Translations under genes and position numbers: made by a program
DNA from: an uncultured Prevotellaceae bacterium
GTDB taxonomy: Bacteria > Bacteroidota > Bacteroidia > Bacteroidales > Bacteroidaceae
Reading direction: 5' to 3'
Length of the DNA: 57,230 nt
Assembly (NCBI GenBank): GCA_902769705.1
Contig: CACXPX010000032.1
Coordinates: forward strand, 1-57,230
Part shown: positions 51,933 through 57,230 of the stretch, in pieces
How the letters are laid out: every line of letters starts with the position of its first letter
Position numbering within the stretch: position 1 is the stretch's first letter
The notes under the pieces: model-generated
What the model was told of the DNA's origin: nothing
Seen by the model: the letters and a program-made list of their open reading frames with translations, nothing else
Databases searched by the model: none

Positions 51933-51940
51933 CAAATGTA
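51933..51940 (-). promoter_or_regulatory. -7 box TACATTTG for ridA
   Basis: Perfect minus-strand box 42 bases upstream of the ridA start. Confidence 0.7.
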
Positions 51941-52028
51941 AGGAAAAATCTTGACATACGGTGCACCATTTCTTGTTAAACTTGCTTAAAGACTCAATTA
52001 AACCGCTTGCCATATGAATGATTTGCCT

Positions 52029-52036
52029 TATCTTTG
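52029..52036 (+). promoter_or_regulatory. -7 box TATCTTTG for the GPx-nitroreductase gene
   Basis: Perfect box with TTG at 52006-52008 (20-base spacer), 40 bases before the ATG. Confidence 0.75.
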
Positions 52037-52075
52037 TAGAATTAGATACCAACACAATTAAAACATCAAAGAAAC

Positions 52076-53212
52076 ATGAAAAAACTGATAACCCTCTGCC
52101 TCCTGGCAGTCACATGTGTGCTGAGCACATCTGCACAAAGTATCTACGACATCAAAGTGAAGGACGATGCCGGCAAAGACGTCTCGCTGGCCGACTACAA
52201 GGGCAAGGTGCTGCTCATCGTCAACACCGCCACCCGTTGCGGCTTCACGCCCCAGTACAAAGAGCTGGAGGCGCTCTACGAGAAATATCGCGCCCAAGGC
52301 TTCGAGATTCTCGACTTCCCCTGCAACCAGTTCGGCGCACAAGCGCCCGGAAGCATCAAGGAGATTCACGAGTTCTGCACCGCCAACTTTGACATCCAGT
52401 TCCCACAGTTCGACAAAATCGAGGTGAACGGAGCCAACGAGCACCCGCTCTACACCCTCCTGAAGGCGCAGAAGGCTTTCGCGGGATTCGACCTCAACGA
52501 CCAGCGCGGCAAGATGATGGACGGCATGCTGCGCCGACAGGATGCCGAATACGACAAGAAGACCGACATCAAGTGGAACTTCACCAAGTTCCTCGTCTCG
52601 CGCGACGGACGAGTGCTGAAACGCTATGAGCCCACCGACAAGATGACCGATGTGGAAGCCGACGTCTGCATGGAGGCCAACCCCGTGCTGAGCGCCATCA
52701 TGGCCCGCCGTTCCATCCGCAAATACCTCGACAAGCCCGTTGAGCACGAGAAGCTGGAGGTGGTGGTGCGAGCAGGCATCAACGCGCCCAGCGGCATGAA
52801 CGCCCAGCCTTGGGTGGTGCGTGTGGTGGAAGACCAGAAACTCATCGCCGATGTCAACGAGGTGTACAAGAAAGCCAACGCCGAACAGGTGAAACGCGAC
52901 AAAGACTTCAAGAACATGTTCCGCAACGCCCCCACCCTCATCTGCGTCTGCTCACCCGCTAACGGAGGCGACCTCGATGCAGGCCTCTTGGGCGAGAACA
53001 TGATGCTGGCTGCACAAGCCATCGGACTCGGCACCTGCTGTCTCGGCGGACCCGTCCGCTGGCTCAACTCCAATGCCGGAGCCAAGTTCTTCCTCGACCG
53101 CCTCGAAATCCCCGAGGGCTACCGGCTCAACTACATCCTCGCCATCGGCTATCCCGATGAGCAGCCCGATGCCAAACCGCGCGATGCCTCAAAGGTGAAG
53201 TTCATCCAGTAA
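52076..53212 (+). CDS. Exported glutathione peroxidase-nitroreductase fusion
   Basis: 378 residues with a signal peptide (MKKLITLCLLAVTCVLSTSAQ). Residues 22-200: glutathione/thioredoxin peroxidase domain, peroxidatic Cys55 in NTATRCGFTPQY, Cys83 in DFPCNQFGAQAPGS, and the WNFTKFLV motif. Residues 205-378: nitroreductase (FMN-binding) domain: IMARRSIRKYLDKPV, INAPSGMNAQPWVV, LGTCCLGGPVRW. Both domains are near their normal family lengths, so this is a true in-frame fusion, not a misread stop. It suggests a periplasmic enzyme combining peroxide removal and a flavin reductase, perhaps with electron sharing; the electron donor outside the cytoplasm is unknown. Confidence 0.9.
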   Translation: MKKLITLCLLAVTCVLSTSAQSIYDIKVKDDAGKDVSLADYKGKVLLIVNTATRCGFTPQYKELEALYEKYRAQGFEILDFPCNQFGAQAPGSIKEIHEFCTANFDIQFPQFDKIEVNGANEHPLYTLLKAQKAFAGFDLNDQRGKMMDGMLRRQDAEYDKKTDIKWNFTKFLVSRDGRVLKRYEPTDKMTDVEADVCMEANPVLSAIMARRSIRKYLDKPVEHEKLEVVVRAGINAPSGMNAQPWVVRVVEDQKLIADVNEVYKKANAEQVKRDKDFKNMFRNAPTLICVCSPANGGDLDAGLLGENMMLAAQAIGLGTCCLGGPVRWLNSNAGAKFFLDRLEIPEGYRLNYILAIGYPDEQPDAKPRDASKVKFIQ

Positions 53213-53326
53213 GCCAGCTCTGAGGCCCAAAATCCTCCTCATCCACATGCTGGCGTGAGGATTTGAGTTCCAGCCTTCCTCTTTATGGACGACAATCGTC
53301 TCGTTAAATACAGTTTCATGCATATT

Positions 53327-53400
53327 TTTTGTCTCCGAATTCGCCAAAAATACGAATTTGGAGACAAAATTCTATAAAATCGCCATTATTTGAGACAAAT
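53327..53400. promoter_or_regulatory. Palindromic operator and half-site upstream of abiE
   Basis: TTTTGTCTCCGAATTCG (53327-53343) pairs with CGAATTTGGAGACAAAA (53353-53369), one mismatch, 9-base spacer. A further partial site GAGACAAAT is at 53392-53400, next to the -33 TTG at 53403-53405. Placement fits autorepression by the AbiEi protein, which in characterised systems binds inverted repeats at its own promoter. Confidence 0.75.
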
Positions 53401-53425
53401 GTTTGGTGATATAAATTAAAAAGGG

Positions 53426-53433
53426 TATTTTTG
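53426..53433 (+). promoter_or_regulatory. -7 box TATTTTTG for abiE operon
   Basis: Perfect box with TTG at 53403-53405 (20-base spacer), 37 bases before the AbiEi start. Confidence 0.75.
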
Positions 53434-53470
53434 CAACAAATTTAGTCCCGTATTCATAAAATAAGCGAAT

Positions 53471-54232
53471 ATGACAACAAAAATACAGCAAATATTAAAA
53501 ACTGCTCCCAATGAATCTGTTTTGTTCGGCTCTTGGCTTTCAAGTCTGGGGTTGGACGCCCGTGGACAACACGCTTACATGAAAAGTGGATGGCTTGACC
53601 GAATATCGAAAGGGGTTTATAAGATACATGGTTCAACTCCTTCACTGATGGCAACCATATCTTCATACAACACACAGCTGGGTAAAAGTTGTATAGTGGG
53701 GGCGTATACAGCACTGGAACATCGTGGGTATTCCCATTATTTACCTATGGGGAAGCCTACGGCTTATCTGTTTACAGACAAAAACAACAAGTTGCCTTCG
53801 TGGTTGCTAAAAGAGGAGTGGGATATGACTATAAAATACATGACCACCTCTTTTCTGGGCGATGAACTGCTGGGGGTAGAAACAATGGCTATCAATCAGC
53901 ATGATTTGCTTGTGTCCTCACCCGAGCGTGCCATATTGGAATGCTTGAACCTGCCGGATGCATCATCTGCTTTGCTCGACATCTATTATATCATGGAGAG
54001 CATGACTACATTACGTCCCAAGTTGGTACAGACGTTGCTGGAGACCTGCACATCTCAGAAAGTGAAACGTCTGTTCCTCTATATGGCAGAAAAGGCCGGC
54101 CACGCTTGGTTTAAAGCATTGAAACTGGAGGATATCAGTCTTGGCACATCAAGGTTTATGATCACCCCAACAGGAAAGTACATCAGAAAGTATAATATGA
54201 CAATCTCCAAAGAGCTTGCTGAATATGAGTGA
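53471..54232 (+). CDS. AbiEi-family antitoxin/transcriptional regulator
   Basis: 253 residues. N-terminal winged helix (about 1-60, SWLSSLGLDARGQHAYMKSG, then GWLDRISKGVYKI) and a C-terminal AbiEi domain with SPERAILECLNLPD. In type IV toxin-antitoxin systems AbiEi represses the operon and counteracts AbiEii. It overlaps the toxin gene by 8 bases. The DNA is AT-richer than neighbouring genes, which suggests horizontal transfer. Palindromic operators lie upstream. Confidence 0.85.
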   Translation: MTTKIQQILKTAPNESVLFGSWLSSLGLDARGQHAYMKSGWLDRISKGVYKIHGSTPSLMATISSYNTQLGKSCIVGAYTALEHRGYSHYLPMGKPTAYLFTDKNNKLPSWLLKEEWDMTIKYMTTSFLGDELLGVETMAINQHDLLVSSPERAILECLNLPDASSALLDIYYIMESMTTLRPKLVQTLLETCTSQKVKRLFLYMAEKAGHAWFKALKLEDISLGTSRFMITPTGKYIRKYNMTISKELAEYE

Positions 54233-55136
54233 TTTGAAATCCAGTGTTTACGCTCAGAAGGTAGAACTGCTGCTCCGTCTCATTCCGATTGTGATGGATG
54301 AGGAGGTGTTTGCCATACATGGTGGTACAGCCATCAATCTGTTTTTGAAAGATTTGCCACGCTATTCTGTTGATGTTGATTTGACCTATATTCCATTGGC
54401 TGACCGTCAGACAAGTCTGGATGACATCAATTTGCATCTGAAATCCATTGCGGAAAAAGCAAAGAAAGCTTTCAAAGGTATGCATATTGTTCCCAACTTT
54501 GGCAATTGCAAACTGTTGTGCGAGTACCGGGGTAAGCAGGTGAAGATAGAGGTTAATCAAACCAAGAGAGGGATTGTTGGCGGTGATGTACAAACCATAC
54601 CATTGAGCGAGAAGGCACAAAATGAGTTTTCCCTCTATTGTGAAGCAAATATCGTGCCGATGACTCAATTATACGGGGGCAAGATTGCAGCAGCATTATC
54701 ACGACAACATCCTCGCGATATGTTTGATGTGAAGTATATGGACATTCCTTTGAGCGAATGCCGTGAAGGACTCATCTTCTGCTTCCTAGGCAGCGACCGT
54801 CCAATCCATGAGTCTCTCGCTCCACGCCTGATTGACCAGCGGGAGGCAATGGAAAACCAATTTGCGGGAATGACTGATATTCCATTCACGTATGAAGAGT
54901 TTGAAGAGACTCGTGCGAAACTCATTAATGATGCCAAGTCGTTGCTGACTGAAGCAGATAAGAAGTTCTTAATCAGTTTCGAAGCTGGGCAGCCCGAATG
55001 GGATGGCTATGAATTTGAATACTTCAAGAATTATCCATCGGTACAATGGAAGCAGGTCAATTTGAAGAAACTCGCCAAGCAGAATCCGCAGAAGCTGCAG
55101 GAGGAAGCAGAGAAATTGAGGCATGTTCTGCACTGA
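54225..55136 (+). CDS. AbiEii-family nucleotidyltransferase toxin
   Basis: 303 residues from ATG 54225. The nucleotidyltransferase motif is present: GGTAINLFL at 33-41, then SVDVDLTY with Asp50 and Asp52, and the KVEI-like KQVKIEVNQ as third acidic position. AbiEii toxins transfer nucleotides to tRNA or other targets and arrest growth; such systems abort phage infection or stabilise mobile DNA. The catalytic residues look intact, so the pair may be active. The C-terminus is helical and basic. Confidence 0.87.
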   Translation: MSDLKSSVYAQKVELLLRLIPIVMDEEVFAIHGGTAINLFLKDLPRYSVDVDLTYIPLADRQTSLDDINLHLKSIAEKAKKAFKGMHIVPNFGNCKLLCEYRGKQVKIEVNQTKRGIVGGDVQTIPLSEKAQNEFSLYCEANIVPMTQLYGGKIAAALSRQHPRDMFDVKYMDIPLSECREGLIFCFLGSDRPIHESLAPRLIDQREAMENQFAGMTDIPFTYEEFEETRAKLINDAKSLLTEADKKFLISFEAGQPEWDGYEFEYFKNYPSVQWKQVNLKKLAKQNPQKLQEEAEKLRHVLH

Positions 55137-55217
55137 AATCCCCGTTTTCTGCATCAAAACTATTGGAAAATGATGCAGAAGAAGGCCGTTGGGTGCCGAT
55201 ATTTCAAAAATAATGCG

Positions 55218-55225
55218 TAATTTTG
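55218..55225 (+). promoter_or_regulatory. -7 box TAATTTTG for greA
   Basis: Perfect box 25 bases before the ATG at 55250. It excludes the in-frame start at 55223. Confidence 0.7.
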
Positions 55226-55249
55226 CGGCCAAAAAGCATAAGGATTGAT

Positions 55250-55714
55250 ATGGAATACATGTCTCAGGAAGGCTACGACAAGTTAGTGGCCGAGCTACAT
55301 CAGTTGGAGCGTGTCGAGCTGCCACGCGTCAGGGAAGCCATTGCCGAAGCACGCGCGCAAGGCGACCTCAGCGAGAATTTCGAGTATCATGCCGCCAAGC
55401 GCGAGCAAGGACGCCTGTTGAGCCGCATCAGCTTCAAGCAGAAGGTGCTGGAAAACGCACGAGTACTCGACACCAACCGGCTCGCCTCCGACACCGTGGG
55501 CCTGCTCTCGAAGGTCGAAATCACCAATCTCGGCAACAACGCCCGCACCACCTACACCATCGTCAGCCCCCACGAGGCCAACATCCAGGAGCGCAAAATC
55601 TCCATCAAGTCGCCCATCGCCCAGGCTTTGACGGGCAGGAAAGTGGGCGACATCGTTGAAGTAAGGGTCCCTGCCGGCCTCCAGCGCCTGCGCATCGAAA
55701 GCATCACGCTCTGA
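55250..55714 (+). CDS. greA: Transcription elongation factor GreA
   Basis: 154 residues. N-terminal coiled coil with the Gre acidic tip (RVREAIAEARAQGDLSENFEYHAAKREQ) and C-terminal domain (VGLLSKVEITNLGNNARTTY, then SPIAQALTGRKVGDIVEVRV). It stimulates RNA cleavage by stalled RNA polymerase. Start ATG at 55250; 55259 is also possible. Confidence 0.95.
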   Translation: MEYMSQEGYDKLVAELHQLERVELPRVREAIAEARAQGDLSENFEYHAAKREQGRLLSRISFKQKVLENARVLDTNRLASDTVGLLSKVEITNLGNNARTTYTIVSPHEANIQERKISIKSPIAQALTGRKVGDIVEVRVPAGLQRLRIESITL

Positions 55715-55747
55715 CGCTTCCCCCACCCCAAACGCTCAAGAAAGGCC

Positions 55748-56479
55748 TCATTTCTTCCTCACAATCACGAACAGGCGCTGACAGGATTCGATGGGGATAT
55801 TCCACATTTTGTCGAACACTGCAATCTCCACCGACCTGTTGAAGTTGTCATTTTCGTACACATTCCTATACTCGTCAACGGAATCCTGAATGTAAAAGTG
55901 ATTCCCATCGTAGCCCACCACAGGCACATAATGCAGCGTTTTCCCGTTGAAAAGCAGCACGATGGCGGGCGTTCCCTTGCTGACAGCGTTCTTCAGGTCG
56001 TCGGTGTCACCCGTGTAATATTCCGCCGTGTAGTTGCCCATTTGCTCCTCGAACAGCACCTTGAAGCATCTGGGATAAGCTCCCTCGCTGTGTTTGCAGG
56101 GGAAAGACGGCTGGTTGAACATCTCCACTCCGTTGGCGCTCTCACCGTAGAAGCGCAGCAGATAGGCGCTGGAGCAGCCCGAACACTCGCAGGAGGTCTG
56201 AGTGTCGGGGGCCGGGTTGGGAGATATGACGTACGACGCCGGATGGTCCTTCCGGTTGACATAAGCCTCGGGAGCCACCAGCCAGTTGGCACGTGCATAC
56301 GCCTTCTGCTCATCCGTCATCTTGCCGAGCATCACCATCAGTTTGCTCAACGAATTGCCCTCATTGCCCGGCTGTCCCTCCTGATTCTGGGCGGAAACAG
56401 CCGTCACCCAAGAGAGCGTCACAACGACCAACAGGGCCTTCAACATCGATTTCATATTCATTTTTCTTATCATTTTCAT
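55748..56479 (-). CDS. Exported C39-like cysteine peptidase domain protein
   Basis: Up to 243 residues; the start is uncertain because five in-frame ATGs (56479, 56473, 56461, 56455 and 56446) precede the signal peptide (ALLVVVTLSWVTAVSAQ). I show the longest. A papain-like C39-type pattern is visible: CECSGCSSAYLLRFYGE (candidate catalytic Cys) and TLHYVPVVGYDGNHFYIQDS (catalytic His, then Asp). Likely periplasmic; substrate unknown. The 5' end abuts a 161-base heptamer tract that could affect its expression. Confidence 0.7.
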   Translation of the reverse strand: MKMIRKMNMKSMLKALLVVVTLSWVTAVSAQNQEGQPGNEGNSLSKLMVMLGKMTDEQKAYARANWLVAPEAYVNRKDHPASYVISPNPAPDTQTSCECSGCSSAYLLRFYGESANGVEMFNQPSFPCKHSEGAYPRCFKVLFEEQMGNYTAEYYTGDTDDLKNAVSKGTPAIVLLFNGKTLHYVPVVGYDGNHFYIQDSVDEYRNVYENDNFNRSVEIAVFDKMWNIPIESCQRLFVIVRKK

Positions 56480-56637
56480 AGTTCACGGTTCATAGTTCAC
56501 GGTTCATAGTTCACGGTTCATAGTTCATAATTCAGAGTTCATAATTCATAGTTCATAATTCATAGTTCACGGTTCATAGTTCATGGTTCATAGTTCATGG
56601 TTCATAGTTCATAGTTCATAATTCATAGTTCAGAGTG
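56477..56637. repeat. Heptamer tandem repeat, about 23 units
   Basis: A continuous 7-bp ladder: CATAGTT, CACGGTT, CATAATT, CATGGTT and CAGAGTT variants, starting at 56477 inside the first possible start codon of the C39-like gene. Several stretches alternate two variants, which gives an apparent 14-bp period. Confidence 0.92.
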
Positions 56638-57137
56638 TTTTTGCCTGCGCGCTTGGCAATCCTCCTCCTCGAACCCTTTTTTCATTTTTCATTTTTAATT
56701 TTTAATTTAGCGAAGCGCTGCTTCCTCTTCAGCCCCCCATTTCCCATGCTATTCTCATTCCACATTGCTTTCCCTCGCTTTGCGAACAGCGACCGTTGGT
56801 TCCTCATTCCACATTCCTCGGAATTGCACAGCAAGTAAAGTGCAAGGCGAGTGCAGAGCCGAGCTCGCTCGAGCTATGCTGAGCCGCAGCCTTTACTCGC
56901 CATGTACCTTCTCAAGTACATGGAAAATCCAATCCTCCAAATTTCATGGTAAAAAATCTTTACATTGCTATTTTGTTGTTTTTGCGGCTGCCAAAAGACC
57001 ACAAATGAGCTGGTCAAAGCTATGCTATGAGGCAGTCATTACATTGCTTTTGCACAATCAAAACGAATCCAGGCGAAAAATGGCATTACCTTTGCGCATT
57101 GTGAAAATGTGTTAAATATCGGTGGAGCAAGACATTG
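56477..57137. repeat. Mosaic long repeat, right inverted copy
   Basis: Reverse complement of the left copy (25664-26401) in the same block order. Between blocks it carries a different insert: the GAGCCGAGCTCGCTCGAGC hairpin (56855-56890) and a perfect CCATGTAC/GTACATGG hairpin at about 56901-56924. The frame running through 56765-57115 looks like an open reading frame but is repeat sequence. Confidence 0.8.
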
Positions 57138-57140
57138 TCT

Positions 57141-57230
57141 TGTACTGAAATAGGTTGACTCCCATGCAGCCTTAAATGTTAAATTATTAAATTCATTTAA
57201 GTAAAATGGGAAACAAGAAATTCAGTCGCG
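57141..57230 (+). mobile_element. Left end of an insertion sequence (partial)
   Basis: From 57141 (TGTACTGAAATAGGTTGAC) the sequence leaves the long repeat. The terminus begins with TG, as in IS3-type ends. An ATG at 57206 opens MGNKKFSR, which looks like the start of a transposase/HTH protein, and is cut by the window edge. The IS family is my inference from this short stretch. Confidence 0.5.
57206..57230 (+). CDS. Putative transposase start (truncated by window edge)
   Basis: Only eight codons (MGNKKFSR) are visible, 65 bases inside the presumed insertion-sequence end. Basic and short, consistent with an IS3-type orfA, but far too little sequence to be sure. Confidence 0.4.

Noticed and set aside
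25664-57137. 31-kb composite transposon bounded by the long inverted repeats
   Set aside because: The interval contains housekeeping genes (secG, greA, tRNA-His, rid-type genes) and no transposase or integrase. The repeats look like dispersed sequence that happens to be inverted.

Overview
The window is chromosomal DNA from a member of the Bacteroidales, most likely Prevotellaceae. The evidence is the repeated TAnnTTTG -7 promoter box with a TTG about 19-20 bases upstream, the almost complete lack of Shine-Dalgarno sequences, the many lipoproteins and exported proteins, a C10 (streptopain/interpain-type) protease with BspA-like leucine-rich repeats, CotH, DUF4250 and DUF4922 proteins, and C-termini resembling type IX secretion signals. 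It is an ordinary housekeeping region heavily decorated with intergenic repeats, not a phage or plasmid.

Layout. 0-4 kb: an exported retropepsin-like protein, a TlpA-like thioredoxin, and an M48 metalloprotease lipoprotein gene broken by an internal deletion. 4-8 kb: two copies of a terminal-inverted-repeat element, a small basic protein, aguB, and a SpoVK/CbbX-type AAA+ ATPase with an Asp-rich tandem repeat. 8-13.4 kb: AmpG-like permease coupled to a very large glycosyltransferase-DUF4922-SpoIID fusion, probably muropeptide handling. 13.5-19 kb: rlmN, pdxA, a YbhN/LPG-synthase-type membrane protein and an ECF sigma/anti-sigma/lipoprotein operon. 19-25 kb: a WYL regulator, an AT-rich C10 protease, CotH, then a decayed restriction-modification remnant. 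26.5-34.5 kb: unknown exported proteins, a GH53 galactanase, an AAA/DUF4143 ATPase under a triplicated promoter-operator, and the sigma-54 activator-lptE-TPR-secG cluster ending at tRNA-His. 34.7-42.4 kb: guaD, small genes (DUF4250, YjbR), an Imm32-like pair and a 1258-residue GH2 beta-galactosidase with a LamG insert. 42.4-57.2 kb: LamG esterase, a TolC/HlyD/ABC-2 permease efflux set without an ATPase gene, an exported flavoprotein, an esterase, ridA, a glutathione peroxidase-nitroreductase fusion, an AbiEi/AbiEii toxin-antitoxin pair, greA, a C39-like exported protein, and the first bases of an insertion sequence.

The most distinctive material is non-coding. Two arrays 36 kb apart share an exact architecture of five 17-bp imperfect palindromes on a 22-bp period. 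Three copies of a structured element with 20-odd-bp terminal inverted repeats occur, one with its central module flipped. Heptamer tandem repeats abut several start codons, and one lies inside a coding sequence. A mosaic repeat several hundred bases long occurs as an inverted pair bracketing about 31 kb. A perfect 35-bp inverted repeat, a tRNA-His 3'-end duplication and palindromic operators at two loci complete the picture. No complete new defence or metabolic system is evident. The repeat arrays, the GT-DUF4922-SpoIID/AmpG unit and the triplicated promoter-operator are the best candidates for undescribed biology.

All family assignments come from reading motifs by eye. No database search, alignment or folding program was run.
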